Source of the DNA: Prorocentrum cordatum
Lineage: Eukaryota; Sar; Dinophyceae; Prorocentrales; Prorocentraceae
Assembly (NCBI GenBank): GCA_963575745.1
Contig: CAUYUJ010003032.1
Span: forward strand, 18,816-82,815
DNA length: 64,000 bases
Direction: 5' to 3'
Positions 18,986 to 30,638 of this stretch are shown here, one piece after another. Positions within the stretch are counted from its first letter, which is position 1. Each line of letters starts with the position of its first letter. The notes beneath the pieces were generated by a model. That model searched no databases and was not told the origin of the DNA. It saw only the letters and a list, made by a program, of their open reading frames with translations. Made by a program: the position numbers and the translations under genes.

Positions 18986-20123
18986 TAACTCGTAGAGCTT
19001 CCCTTAGCAAGTTACTGCTGGAAGCTTACGAGTAATTCCGGCGCGCTGGAGAGCTAGTTGGCAAGAAAAATCTCGACGGACCTTTTGGTGATTTTTGGTC
19101 GGTTGAAAATTTTGTTCTCGAAATTCCTCACTTCGTTTGAGCTCTAGTATTTTTTCCCGTGATATTCGATCTTATTTCCGCTCGCCATCTTGATCCCAGC
19201 TCGATCGGGCACCTTTTACTGCCAAAAAGCACACTGGCGGGATCGGCCGTTTCGAGTCATCTTCATACGCGTTGTCGGTATTTTCTACTTAACTCGAGAT
19301 AGAGGACAGCTAGAGAGCTGGCAAGCACACCATATCGATTCAGAATCATCAGGCGCGTTCGTCTGTTGCATCCAGAGGTCTGAACTGGGTCTGCTAGCTG
19401 AGCTAGGTCCGCAAACCTGTTTGTATTATTCGAGTCATCTTGACAGGCGCTCTCGGTTTTCTGTACTTAACTCGAGCTATATGACAGCTACAGAGCTGAT
19501 ACTTAGAGAAACCGATTCAGAATCATCAGTCGTGTTTGTCTGTTGACTCCAGAGCTCTGAACTCGGTCTGTTGCCCGATCTAGAACCACGAAACTATTCG
19601 TATTTTTCGAAACGTCTTAAGAGGTGCTGTCGGTTTTCTGTACTTAACTCGGGCTGTATGGGGGCTACAGTGCTTCTAGTCACAGGAATCGATTTGGATA
19701 CATCAGGGGCGTCCGCCTGTCGAATCCAGAGCTTGGATCTCGGCGCCCGAACTTGGTCCGCAAAACTATTTGCATTGTTCGAGTCATCTTGAGAGGTCCT
19801 GTCGGTTTCTGCTTTCAACTGAGGCTTGTTGGGCTGGTAATGACAGGAATCTATTCGGAGACATCAGACGCGTCCGTCTGTCGCATTCAGAGGTCTGATC
19901 TCGGTCTGATACTCGAGCTATGTTCGCCCACTTTTTCCATTGTTCGAGTCACCTTGAGAGATGCTGTCGATTTTACGCACGTAACTCGGGCTGTACGAGA
20001 GCGACAGAGCTCGTACAGAAGACAATCCAGAAGCATCGGGTCGTTCGACTGTTGCATCGAGAGGTCTTAAATCGCTTGGGCTCGAAAACTGTGCGTTCTC
20101 TGCAATTGTTTCTCGTTATTATA
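18986..20123 (-). repeat. Inverted class A cassette A6
   Basis: Starts AACTCGTAGAGCTTCCCTTA (inverted right end). The inverted tail contains CGCTCGCCATCTTGATCCC near 19181. Hairpin end lost at 20123, where a class B hairpin follows inside the subterminal block. Confidence 0.85.
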
Positions 20124-20523
20124 CTGGCGCCGGCGGTGAACCGTCAACCCGGTCACCGCCGGGAACCTCGTAGAGCTCATTTCACGCGTAAGAGTGCTCG
20201 GAGTCGAAAGAGAGAGCTTCTGGAAGCATTTCTCGAAAAAGAGAAAAATTGATTTTTTTCGTGTCGACATGAAGATAGTTCCGCCAAGTGTTTTGATAGT
20301 AAAAGTGCGCCTACAGAGCTCATACTAAGACAGAGAGGCCCTCATAGTCGTTTACAGGTGCGAGAAATCTGGTTTCTCAAAATGAATTGTCAAATATCTT
20401 TCAAAAAATTGCAAAACCACCCAAAAGTTATCACTTTGTCCTTTCTGGCCGGGTCGACCAACCAGCTCCACCCCGCGCCGGAATTCCTCTAGCTCATCGA
20501 TGCCGAAGATCTCTACGAGGTAT
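20124..20523 (+). repeat. Class B cassette B4, complete (400 bp)
   Basis: Hairpin GGCGGTGAACCGTCAACC with TCACCGCC, left repeat AACCTCGTAGAGCTC, right repeat near GATCTCTACGAGGT. It is one of few class B copies intact at both ends and defines the class length. Confidence 0.9.
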
Positions 20524-20740
20524 GTTGTCAGCAAGCTCTACGAGTCCCCCGGCGGCAAGGAAGGTTGACGGTTTACCGCCAGCGCCCAGTTTAGAAGTCG
20601 CTGCGGGGATTCTGGACCAGCAAAGACGGGCTGCTCGCAGGCACCACCACCGTCCGGCTTCTAATCTATAAAACCCTATAGCTCTCAGAGAGCTCTCCGG
20701 GAACTTGGTAGCGTCCAAAACCCGGAAAGTAGAGAGCAAC
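20524..20740 (-). repeat. Inverted class A hairpin end and class III right half
   Basis: 20529-20590 is an inverted class A start (AAGCTCTACGAGTCCCCC, then CGGCAAGGAAGGTTGACGG, ending GCGCCCAGT). 20591-20740 is the right half of a plus-strand class III cassette ending CTCTCCGGGAA, then a truncated class III start. The strand given refers to the hairpin. Confidence 0.75.
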
Positions 20741-21727
20741 TGGGCGCCGGCGGTAAACCGTCAACCTTGATTACCGCCGGGAGACTCGTAGAGCTTCCTA
20801 GCTCGACTTAAGTTGAAAAAACCGACAGCACCTACCAATATTGAATATTTTTTGACCTCTGAATGCGACAGGCGGACGCGTCTGATGTCTGCGAATCGAC
20901 TTCTGTCATTACCAGCCCTGCAGCCCCCCTACAGCCCGAGTTAAGTGAAGAAAACCGACAGCACCTCTCAGGATGACTCGAACAATACAATAGTTTCGCA
21001 GACCTAATTCGGGGAGCAGACCGAGTTCCGAGCTCATTCGACAGGCGGACGCGCCTGATGTCTTGAAATCGATTCCTGTGACCACCAGTACTGTAGCCCC
21101 CCTCAGCGCGAGTTGAGTGAAGAAAACCGAGAGCACTTCTCAAGATGACTCGAACAATACGAATAGGTTCGCGATTTTGGATCGGGCAGCAGACCGAGTT
21201 CAGAGCTATGGATTCGACAGACAAACGCAACTGATGATTCTGAATCGGTTTCTGAAAAAATCAGCTCTGTAGCTGTTCTACAGCTCGAGTTAAGTACAAA
21301 ACACCGAGAGTTCCTGTCAAGATGACTCGAATAATACGAATAGGTTTGCGGACCTAGCTCGGCTAGCAGACCGAGTTCAGACCTCTGGATTGGACAGGCG
21401 AACGCGCCTAATCATTCTATATCGATTAGCTGTGCTTACCAGCTCTGTAGCTGTCCTAAAGCTCGAGTTATGTTCAGAAAACCGTCAGCGCGTATCAACA
21501 TGACTCGAAACAGCCGATCCTGCCACAGTGCTTTTCGATAGTAATATTCACACGATCGAGCTGAGATCAAGATAGCGAGCGGAAATAAGATCGAATATCA
21601 CGGGAAAAAATACTAGAGCTCTAACGAATTGTTGAATTTCGAGAACAAAATTTTCAACCGACCAAAAGTCACCAAAAGTTCCGTCGAGATTTTTCGAGCC
21701 AACTAGCTCTCCAGCGCGCCGGAATTA
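20741..21727 (+). repeat. Class A cassette A7
   Basis: A different subterminal block follows the hairpin: CTAGCTCGACTTAAGTTG, itself partly palindromic, shared with the cassettes at 27653, 32018, 48112, 50271, 51389, 53388, 54633, 57612 and 60731. Right end cut at GGAATT. Confidence 0.85.
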
Positions 21728-21760
21728 CTGGGCGCCGGCGGTAAACCGTCAACCTTGGTT

Positions 21761-22449
21761 TTTTGCTTTGCTCGGAGCCCACAGGGACAAAGGAGCCCCC
21801 GCTCAGGATTCAGGTCCGCAGCAGAGGAGCAGCAGGTGCTCGACACCTTCAGCGAGGCGCTTGCTGGCCAAGAGCTCAGCTTGACTAACCGTGCAGGTCG
21901 GCGGGATGGCGGCAGCCTCGGAGGCTATGTTGAATAGCCAAGAGCCTTGAGAGTGTTGAAGAGCAGGGAGGGGGAGCACGAATAAGTCAATAACCCAACC
22001 AATGCCAACACCGTGGGAGGAACGACCACCATCGAAGTAGCCGCGAATCCCCTTTATTTGTTCCCTTCTGAGAGTATGAATGCACGGGTCGAAAGTACGA
22101 TGGTTCTGGCCCGTGCGGGCCTTCCAAGTTTCAGCATCAGCACGCTCGTTTCCCTCACGATAAAACCACTTCCAAGGATCTAAACCCCAAGACGGCGGCC
22201 TCAGATTCACGCGGTAGTTCAAGTGTAATCTGTATAATATACTTTGAATGTGTGCAATGGTCTCACAATATACTTCCGTCGTACATACATATTGTCCCAC
22301 CAGCCAGTTCACTACCACCTGGGAGTCACCACAGAGCTCGACGGGAATCCCTTCAGCCTCGTAGTTCCAGACGCTGGCATTCTCGAAGTTAAATGCGAGC
22401 CGCTTTGCAATCTCATTATTTCTCTCCTCCGTCCTCTCATTATTTTGCA
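21761..22449 (-). mobile_element. LINE copy A, 5'-truncated, in cassette hairpin
   Basis: The 3' end is at left (a short T run followed by GCTTTGCTCGG on the plus strand). The 5' end at about 22449 lies close to the start of the RNase H region. Flanks share CAACCTTGGTT, an 11-bp target site duplication (21750-21760 and 22450-22460), which shows insertion by a retrotransposition-like process. Insertion lies at the loop/3'-arm border of the class A hairpin, as for copies B, C and D. Confidence 0.85.
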
Positions 22450-22450
22450 A
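21803..22450 (-). CDS. RNase H domain with permuted motif order (LINE A)
   Basis: An open frame of 215 codons covering only the C-terminal domain of the LINE polyprotein. RNase H would degrade the RNA strand of the RNA-DNA hybrid during retrotransposition. Catalytic residues read in the order D42 (ELCGDSQVVVNWL), D105 (REGNERAD), D140 (GYFDGGRSS), E192 (VSQAELLAS). In ordinary RNase H the FDG and AEL motifs come first. The spacing of 63 between the first two aspartates resembles that between the third and fourth catalytic residues of E. coli RNase HI (64). An extra helix before D42 (NNEIAKRLAF) resembles the E-bearing helix but lacks the Glu. No stop interrupts it. The apparent start is set by truncation, not by a real initiation codon. 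Confidence 0.8.
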   Translation of the reverse strand: MQNNERTEERNNEIAKRLAFNFENASVWNYEAEGIPVELCGDSQVVVNWLVGQYVCTTEVYCETIAHIQSILYRLHLNYRVNLRPPSWGLDPWKWFYREGNERADAETWKARTGQNHRTFDPCIHTLRREQIKGIRGYFDGGRSSHGVGIGWVIDLFVLPLPALQHSQGSWLFNIASEAAAIPPTCTVSQAELLASKRLAEGVEHLLLLCCGPES

Positions 22451-23431
22451 CCTTGGTTACCGCCGGGAGACTCGTAGAGCTTCCTGACAACATATAATGT
22501 CGAAAAAAAATACACAGAAAAATAATTGTTCAGCCCAAGCGGTTTCAGACCTCTCGGATGCAACAGCCGAACGCCCCCGATGCTTCTGGAGTGTCTTCTG
22601 TACGAGCTCTGTAGCTCTCCTACAGCCCCAAATTTCGTGCGTAAATCGACAGCACCCACCTCTCAAGATGACTCGAACAATACGAATAGTTTGGCAAACC
22701 TAGCTCGAGTATCAGACCGAGTTCAGACCTCTGCATGCGACAGGCGGACGCGTCTGATGTCTCCGAATCGATTCCTGTGATTACCAGCCCTACACCCCCC
22801 CTACAGCCCGAGTTAAGTGCAGGAAACCGACAGCACCTCTCAGGATGACTCGAACAATACGAACAGTTTTGCGGACCTAGTTCGGGCAGCAGGCAGAGTT
22901 CGGAGCTCTAGATTCGAAAGGCTGATGCGCCTGATATCCGAATCGATTTCAGTGATTACCAGCCATGCAGCCCCCCTACAGCCAGAGTAAAGTGCAGAGA
23001 ACCGACAACATCTCTTAAGATGACTCGAACAATACAGATAGTTTCGCGATTCTAGATCGGGCAAAAGACCGGGTTCAGACCTCTAGATTCAACAGACAAC
23101 GGCCAATGAGAATTCTGAATCAGATTCTGTACATATCAGCACTGTAGCTGTCCTGTAGCTCGAGTTAAGTACAGAAAACCGAGAGCGTCTGTCGAGATGA
23201 CTCGAATAATACGAATAGGTTTGCAGACCTAGCTCGGCTAGCAGACCGAGTTCAGACCTCTGGGTTCAACAGGCAAACGCGCCTGATCATTCTGAATCGA
23301 TTAGCTGTGCTTGCCAGCTCTGTAGCTGTCCTGAAGCTCGAGTTATCTTGAGAAAACCGACAACGCGTATCAAGATGACTCGAAACTGCCGATCCCGCCG
23401 CGATGCTTTTTTACAGAAATGCTAGCCGGAA

Positions 23432-23640
23432 CTGGCGCCGGCGGTGAACCGTCAACCTGGTCACCGCCGGGAACCTCGTAGAGCTCCTCTCACGCGTGAG
23501 AGTGCTCAGAGTCGAAAGAGAAATCTTCTAGGTGTTTTTTTTTGAAAAATCCAACATTGATTTTTGTTGATGTTGACAAGAAGTTAGTTCCTCCAAGTGT
23601 TTTGATAGTAAAAGAGCGCCTACAGAGCTCATATTAAGAC
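23432..23640 (+). repeat. Class B cassette B5, truncated
   Basis: Intact hairpin and ACCTCGTAGAGCTC; cut at CTCATATTAAGAC after about 210 bp by the next class B hairpin. Confidence 0.85.
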
Positions 23641-24115
23641 TGGCGCCGGCGGTGAACCGTCAACCTGGTAACCGCCGGGAACCTCGTTGAGCTCCTTGCA
23701 CGCGTAAGAGTGCTCAGGATCGAAGCAGGGAGCTTCTTGGGGTATTTCTAGGAAAAAAATCGAATTCACATTTTTCCGTATCAATTTCATGTTGGTTGCT
23801 CCTACTTTTCTGATAGTAAAACTGGCTCTAGAGAGCTGAGCTGCTCAGGGAACGAAGTTTATATGCCAATTCTCGGCGTAAAAATCTGGTTTCTTGAAAT
23901 GAAGTGTCGAATATCTTTCAAATCTTAGAAAAACCTACCCAAGTGTGCCACATTGTCTCTTTTGGTCGGGTCGGCCAGCTAGCTCCACCCCGCGCCGGAA
24001 GTCCTCTTAGCTCATCGAAAACGAAGAGCTCTACGAGGTACGGAGAGGCTCGTTATCGTTTACAGGTGCGAAAAATCTGCTTTCGGAAAATGAATTGTCA
24101 AATATCTTTCAACTT
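23641..24115 (+). repeat. Class B cassette B6 with extra 3' fragment
   Basis: Hairpin with mismatched arms (GGTGA left, GTAACC right). The right end GAGCTCTACGAGGT is complete at 24038. 24041-24115 repeats an internal class B piece (CGTTTACAGGTGCGAAAAAT). Confidence 0.8.
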
Positions 24116-24248
24116 GGTAGCATCCAAAGCCCGGAGAGCAGAGAGCAAAGGGAATACACGCCGGAAAGCTTTCCTGGCGGGCCCTCGGACGCTCTCGTGA
24201 AGCGCTTCTGCAGCTCTGGGGGCTCCGCTGCTGCGCTTTGCCGGGAAC
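24116..24248 (+). repeat. Class III left-half fragment
   Basis: CTTGGTAGCATCCAAAGCCC with CCCGGAGAG, running to the GGGGGCTCC region; cut at GCCGGGAA before the palindrome core by a class A hairpin. Confidence 0.8.
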
Positions 24249-25491
24249 TGGGCGCCGGCGGTAAACCGTCAACCTTTCTTACCGCCGGGGGACTCGTAGA
24301 GCTTCCTGACAATATATAATGTGGAAAAAATGCAGACAGAGAACGCATAGTTTGTCAGCCCAAAATTTCAGACCTCTCGATGCAACAGCCGAACGCACCC
24401 GATGCTTCTTAATTGTCTTCTTTGCGAGCTCTGTAGCTCTCCTACAGCCCGAGTTACGTGCGTAAATCGACAGCACCTCTCAAGATGACTCGAACAGAAC
24501 AAATAGTTTGGATTGTCTCCTTTGCGAGCTCTGTAGCTCTCCTACAGCCCGAGTTACGTGCGTAAATCGACAGCACCTCTCAAGATGACTCTAACAAATG
24601 GAATAGTTTGGCAACAGCTCGAGTATCAAACCGAGTTCAGACCTCTGAATGCGACAGGCGGACGCGTCTGATCTCTGCGAATCGACTCCTGTGATGATCA
24701 GCCCTGCAGTCCCCCTACAGCCCGAGTTAAGTGCAGAAAACCGACAGCATCTCTCAGGATGACTCGAACAATACTATAGTTTCGAAGACCTAGTTCGGGC
24801 AGCAGACCGAGTTCCGAGCTCTGGATTCGACAGGCGGACGCGCCTGATGACTTCAAATCGATTCCTGTGACCACCAGCACTGTAGCCCCCCCCCAGCCCG
24901 AGTTGAGTGCAGAAAACCGAGAGCACTTCTCAAGATGACTCGAACAGTAAGAATAGTTTCGCGATTCTAGATCGGGCAGCAGACCGAATTCAGAGCTCTG
25001 GATTCAACAGACAAATGCGACTGATGATTCTGAATCGGTTTCTGTAAGTATGACCTCTGTAGCTGTCCTATAGCTCGAGTTAAGTACAGAAAACCGAGAG
25101 CGTCTGTCAAGATGACTCGGATAATACGAATAGGTTTGCGGTCCTAGCTCGGCTAGCAAACCGAGTTCAGACCTCTAGATTCAACAGGCGAACGCGCCTG
25201 ATCATTCTGACTCGATTAGCTGTGCTTACCAGCTCTGTAAATGTCCTAAAGCTCGAGTTATGTTCAGAAAACCGTCATCGCGTGTCAAGATGACTCGAAA
25301 CGGCCGATCCCGCCTGCCTGCTTTTTGGCAGTAAATGGTACCCGATCGAGCTGAGATCAAGATGGCGAGCGGGAATAAGATCATATATCACGGGAAAAAA
25401 TATTAGAGCTCAAACGAATTGTTGAATTTCGAGAAAAAAATTTTCAACCGACCAAAAGTCAGCAAAAGGTCCGTCGAGATTTTCTTGCCAA
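24249..25491 (+). repeat. Class A cassette A9 with local tandem duplication
   Basis: Subterminal block GACAATATATAATGTGG. A stretch of about 100 bp (TTGCGAGCTCTGTAGC to AAGATGACTC) occurs twice in tandem near 24420-24600. Right end cut at TTCTTGCCA. Confidence 0.85.
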
Positions 25492-25799
25492 TGGCACCGG
25501 CGGTGAACCGTCAACCTGGTCACCGCCGGAAACCTCGCAGAGCTCCTTCCACGCGTGAGAGTGCTCGGAGTCGGAAGGGAGAACTTCTGGAGGCATGTGT
25601 AGAAAATTTGAACATTGTTTTTTTCAATATCGAGATGAAGTTGGTTCCGCCAAGTGTTTTTATAGTAAATGTGCGCCTACAGAGCTCATACTAAGACGAA
25701 GAAGCCCTCATAGTCGTTTACAGGTGCGAATAATCTGCTTTCTCAAAATGAATTGTCAAATATCTTTGCAATCTTAGGAACACCAACCGAAAGTTGCCA
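25492..25799 (+). repeat. Class B cassette B7
   Basis: Begins TGGCACCGGCGGTGA. The body is standard up to AATCTTAGGAACACC; truncated by the next class B. Confidence 0.85.
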
Positions 25800-26148
25800 T
25801 GGCGCCGGCGGTGAACCGTGAACCTGGTCACCGCCAGGAACCTCGTAGAGCTCTTTTCACGCGTAAGAGAGCTCAGTAAGAGAGCTCAGAGCCGGGAAAG
25901 AGAGCTTCTGGAGGCATTTCTCGAAAAATTGACCATTCATTTTTTCATGTCGACATGAGGTTGGTTCCGCCAAGTGTTTTGATAGTAAATGTGCGCCTAC
26001 AGAGCTCATATTAAGACGGAGGGGCCCTCATAGTCGTTTACAGGTGCGAAAAATCTGCTTTATCAAAATGAATTGTAAAATATCTTTCAATTTGTCGCAA
26101 AACCACCCAAAAGTTACCACTTTGTCCTTGCTCGCCGGGTCGGCCAAC
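25800..26148 (+). repeat. Class B cassette B8
   Basis: Hairpin with one loop change (ACCGTGAACC). A short internal duplication GTAAGAGAGCTCA occurs near 25862-25885. Cut at GGTCGGCCA. Confidence 0.85.
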
Positions 26149-27129
26149 TGGGCGCCGGCGGTAAACCGTCAACCTTCCTTACCGCCGGGGGACTCGTAGA
26201 GCTTCCTGACGACATCTAATGTGGAAAAAACATGCAGAGAACGAATAGTTTTTCAGCCCAAGATTTCAGACCTCTCGATGCAACAGCCGAACGCACCCGA
26301 TGCTTCTGGATTGTCTTCTTTGCGAGCTCTGCAGCTCTCCTACAGCCCGAGTTACGTCCGTAAATCGACAGCACCTCTCAAGATGACTCTAACAAAACGA
26401 ATAGTTTGACAACCGAGCTTCAGTATCAAACCGAGCTCAGACCTCTGAATGCGACAGGCGGACGCGCCTGATCTGCGAATCGATTCCTGTAATTACAAGC
26501 CCTGCAGCCCCCCAACAGCCCGAGTTAAGTGCAGAAAACCGGCAGCACCCATCAGGATGACTCGAACAATACAATAGTTTTTGCGGACCTAGTTCGGGCA
26601 GCAGACCGAGATCCGAGCTCTGGATTCGACAAGCGGACGCGCCTGATGTATTCGAATCAATTCATGAGACCACCAGCACTGTAGCCCCCCAGCCCCGAGT
26701 TGAGTGCATTGGACTGATGACTCTGAATCTTTTCTGTAAGTAGCAGCTCTGTAGCTGTCCTATACCTCGAGTTAAGTACAGAAAAGCGAGAGCGTCTGTC
26801 AAGATGACTCGAATAATACGGATAGGTTTACGGATCTAGCTCGGCTAGCAGACCGAGTTCAGACCTCTATATTCAACAGACGAACGCGTCTGACCGTTCT
26901 GGATCGAGAAGCTGTGCTTACCAGTTCTGTAGATGTCCTAAAGCTGGAGTTATGTTCAGAAAACCGCTATCGCGTGCCAAGATGACTTGAAACGGCCGAT
27001 CCCGCCTGCCTGCTTTTTGGCAGTAGAATGTACCCGATCAAGCTGAGATCAAGATGGCGAGGGGGAATAAGATCGAATATCATGGTTAAAAATACTAGAA
27101 CTCAAACGAATTGTTGAATTTCGAGAATG
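26149..27129 (+). repeat. Class A cassette A10
   Basis: Subterminal GACGACATCTAATGTGG. A deletion near 26705 fuses two monomers. The tail ends at TTTCGAGAATGG, before the right terminal region. Confidence 0.85.
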
Positions 27130-27336
27130 GAATTCCTCTAGCTCATCGATGACGAAGAGCTCTACGAGGTATTACTCTTAAGCCTCCAGCTGCTAGCTTA
27201 GGACAGCTCTACGAGTCAAGAGAATACATACCGGAAAGCTCTCCTGGCGGGCCCGCGGACGTTCTCGTGAAGCACTTGGTAGCGTCCACTTGGTAGCGTC
27301 CAAAACCGGAGAGCATAGGGCAAACACACCAGAAAC
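27130..27336 (+). repeat. Right-end fragments and class III left fragments
   Basis: 27130-27168 class B right end; 27169-27213 class A right end (AGCCTCCAGCTGCTAGC, CAGCTCTACGAGT); 27214-27336 class III pieces with the start GTAGCGTCCA repeated twice at about 27279 and 27292. Confidence 0.7.
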
Positions 27337-27652
27337 TGGCGCCGGCGGTAAACCGTCAACCTGGTCACTGCCGGGAACCTCGTAGAGCTCCTTGCACGCG
27401 TGAGAGGGCTTCTGGAAGCATTTCTCGAAAAAGAGAAAGCATGATGTTTTTTAGGTCGACATAAAGTTGGTTCCGCCAAGTGTTTTGATAGTAAAGTGCA
27501 CCTAGAGAGCTCATATTAAGACGCAGAGGCCCTCATAGTCGTCAACAGGTGCGAAAAATCTGCTTTCTCAAAATAAATTGTCAAATATCTTTCAAATATT
27601 CGCAAAACCACCCAAAAGTTGTCACATTGTCCGCCCCGGCCGGGTGGGCCAA
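27337..27652 (+). repeat. Class B cassette B9 with mismatched hairpin
   Basis: Left arm GGCGGTAA but right arm GGTCACTGCC, so two pairs are lost; the terminal repeat AACCTCGTAGAGCTC is intact. It looks like a hybrid of the A and B hairpin forms. Cut at GGTGGGCCA. Confidence 0.8.
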
Positions 27653-28708
27653 CTGGGCGCCGGCGGTAAACCCTTCAACCTTGGTTACCGCCGGGAGACT
27701 CGTAGAGCTTCCTAGCTCGACTTAAGTTGAGAAAACCGACAGCATCTACCAACAATGGACTTATAGTGAATATTTTTTTACCTCTGAATGCGACAGGCGG
27801 ACGCGTCTGATGTCTTCGAATCGACTCCTGTCATTACCAGCCCTGCAGCCTCCCCTACAGCCCGAGTTAAGTGCAGAAAACCGACAGCACCACTCAGGAT
27901 GACTCGAACAATACAATAGTTTCGCAGACCTAATTCGGGCAGCAGACCGAGATCCGAGCTCTGGATTCGACAGGCGGACGCGCCTGATGTCTTCGGATCG
28001 ATTCCTGTGACCACCAGCACTGTAGCTCCCCTCAGCGCGAGTTGAGTGAAGAAAACCGAGAGCACTTCTCAAGATGACTTGACCAATACGAATAGTTTCG
28101 CGATTCTACATCGGGCAGCAGACCGAGTTCAGAGCTCTGGATTCGACAGACAAACGCAACTGATGATTCCGAACCGGTTTCTGTAAATATCAGCTCTGTA
28201 GCTGTCCTACAGCTCGAGTTAAGTACAGAAAACCGAGAGTTCCTGTCAAGATGACTCGAATAATACGAATAGGTTTGCAGACCTAGCTCGGCTAACAGAC
28301 CGAGTTCAGACCTCTGGATTCAACAGGCGACCGCGCCTAAGCATTCTATATCGATTAGCTGTGCTTACCAGCTCTGTAGCTGTCCTAAAGCTCGAGTTAT
28401 GTTCAGAAACCGTCAGCCCGTGTCAAGATGACTCGAAACGGCCGATCCCGCCACAGTGCTTTTCCATAGTAATATTCACCCGATCGAGCTGAGATCAAGA
28501 TGGCGAGCGGGAATAAGATCGAATATCACGGGAAAAAATACTAGAGCTCTAACGAATGTTCAAATTTTGAGAACAAATTTTCAACCGACCAAAAGTCAGC
28601 AAAAGTTCCGTCGAGATTTTTCTTGCCAACTAGCTCTCCAGCGCGCCGGAATTACTCTTGAGCTTCCAGCAACTAGCTCGAGTCACTAGCTCCACCCCGC
28701 GACGGAGC
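27653..28708 (+). repeat. Class A cassette A11
   Basis: Subterminal CTAGCTCGACTTAAGTTG. Right side ends AGCTTCCAGCAACTAGC, followed by a 25-bp class B right-end fragment (TAGCTCCACCCCGCGAC). Confidence 0.85.
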
Positions 28709-29043
28709 TGGCGCTGGCGGTGAACCGTCCACCTGGTCACCGCCGGGAACCTCGTAGAGCTCCATTCACGCGTAAGAGTGCTCAGAGTCGAAAGAAAGAG
28801 CTTCTGGAAGCATTTCTCGAAAAGGGGAAAATTAATTTTTTCGTGTCGACATGAAGATGGTTACTCCAAGTGTTTTTATAGTAAAAGTGCGCCTACGGAG
28901 CTCATAGTAAGACAGAGAGGCCCTCATAGTCGTTTACAGGTGCGGAAAATCTGCTTTCTCAAAATGAATTGTCCAATATCTTTCAAAAAGTTGCAAAACT
29001 ACCCAAAAGTTATCACTTTGTCCTTTCTGGCCGGGTCGACCAA
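28709..29043 (+). repeat. Class B cassette B10
   Basis: Hairpin start GGCGCTGGCGGTGA has one change; loop ACCGTCCACC. Cut at GGTCGACCA, the same point as at 11670. Confidence 0.85.
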
Positions 29044-30189
29044 CTGGGCGCCGGCGGTAAACCGTCAACCTTTGTTACCGCCGGGGGGCTCGTAGAGCTT
29101 CCTGACAACATATAATGTCGGAAAAAATTACACAGAAAAAAATTTCTCAGCCAAAGCAATTTCAGACCTCTCGGATGGAACAGCCGAACGCCCCCGATGC
29201 TTCTGGATTGTCTTCTGTACGAGCTCTGTAGCTTTCCTACAGCCTGAGTTACGTTCGTGAATCGACAGCACCTCTCAAGATGATTCGAACAATCCGAATA
29301 GTTTGGCAAAACTAGCTCGAGTATCACCGAGTTCAGACCTCTGCATGCGACAGGCGCACGCGTCTGATGTCTCTGAATCGATTCCTTCATTACCAGCCCT
29401 ACATCCCCCCTACAGCCCGAGTCAAGTGCAGGAAACCGACAGCACCTCTCAGGATCACTCGAACAATAAGAAAAGTTTGGCGAACCTAGTTGTTCGGAGC
29501 TCTCGATTCGAAAGGCGGACGCGCCTGATGTCTCCGAATCGATTCCACTGGTTACCAGCCATGCAGCCCCCCCGACAGCCCGAGTTAAGTGCAGAGAACG
29601 ACAGCAGCTCTCAAGATCACTTAAACAATAAAAACAGTTTCGCGATTCTAGATCGGGCAGCAGGTTCAGAGCTCTGGATTCAACAGACAACGGCCACTGA
29701 TGATTCTGAATCAGATTCTGTACGCATCAGCTCTGTAGCCGTCCTGTAGCTCGAGTTAAGTACAGAAAACCGAGAGCGTCTGTCAAGATGACTCGAATAA
29801 TACAAATAGGTTTGCGGACCTAGCTCGGCTAGCAGACCGACTTCAGACCTCTGGGTTCAACAGGCGAACGCGCCTGATCATTCTGAATCGATTAGCTGCG
29901 CTAACGAGCTCTGTAGCTGCCCTAAAGCTCGAGTTATCTTGAGAAAACCGTCACCGCGTGACAAGATGACCCGAAACGGGCGATCCCGCCGCAGTGCTTT
30001 TTGGCAGTACAAGGTAACCGATCGAGCTGAGATCAAGATGGCGAGCGGAAATAATATCGAATATCACGGGAAAAATACTAGAGCTCTAACGAATTGTTGA
30101 ATTTCGAGAAACAAATTTTGAACTGACCAAAAGTCATCAAAATGTCCGTCGAGATTTTTCTTGCCAACTAGCTCTCCAGCGCCCCGGAA
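29044..30189 (+). repeat. Class A cassette A12
   Basis: Subterminal GACAACATATAATGTCGG. Several small deletions in monomers 2 and 3 (for example at 29490). Right end cut at CCCCGGAA. Confidence 0.85.
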
Positions 30190-30638
30190 TGGCGCCGGCG
30201 GTGAACCCTCAACCTGGTCACCGCCGGGAACCTCGTAGAGCTCCTTTCATGCGTAAGAGTGCTCAGAGTGGGAAGAGAGAGCTTCTGGAAGCATTTCTCG
30301 AAAAAGGGAAAATTGATTTTTTTTCGCGTCGACATGAAGATGGTTCCCCCAAGTGTTTTGATAGTAAAAGTGCGCCTACGGAGCTCATACTAAGACAGAG
30401 AGGACCTCGTAGTCTTTTACAGGTGCGGAAAATCTGCTTTCTCAAAATGAACTGTCAAATATCTTTCAAAAAATTGCAAAACCACCCAAAAGTTATCACT
30501 TTGTCCTTTCTGGCCGTGTCGACCAACTAGCTCCACTCCGCGCCGGAATTCCTCTAGCTCATGGATGCCGAAGAGCTCCACGAGGTATTACTCTTAAGCT
30601 TCCAGCAATAACTTGCTCAGGGGAGTTCTACGAGTTAC
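30190..30638 (+). repeat. Class B cassette B11 complete, plus class A right end
   Basis: Both ends intact (AACCTCGTAGAGCTC near 30230, GAGCTCCACGAGGT near 30587). 30589-30638 is a solo class A right end (CAGGGGAGTTCTACGAGTT). Confidence 0.85.

Larger units (their letters stand above)
21728..23431 (+). repeat. Class A cassette A8 interrupted by LINE A
   Basis: The hairpin is split: left arm and loop at 21731-21760, LINE A at 21761-22449, then loop remainder and right arm from 22450. The body continues with the GACAACATATAATGTCG block. The tail is cut at GCTAGCCGGA by a class B hairpin. Confidence 0.9.

Noticed and set aside
20832-21230. Many minus-strand frames of 70-130 codons with ELGLL-LELG and RCCRFSALNSGCRG repeats
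   Set aside because: These are translations of the 177-bp monomer. Its length is a multiple of three (177), so frames persist across units without being genes. Substitutions and indels are not codon-biased.
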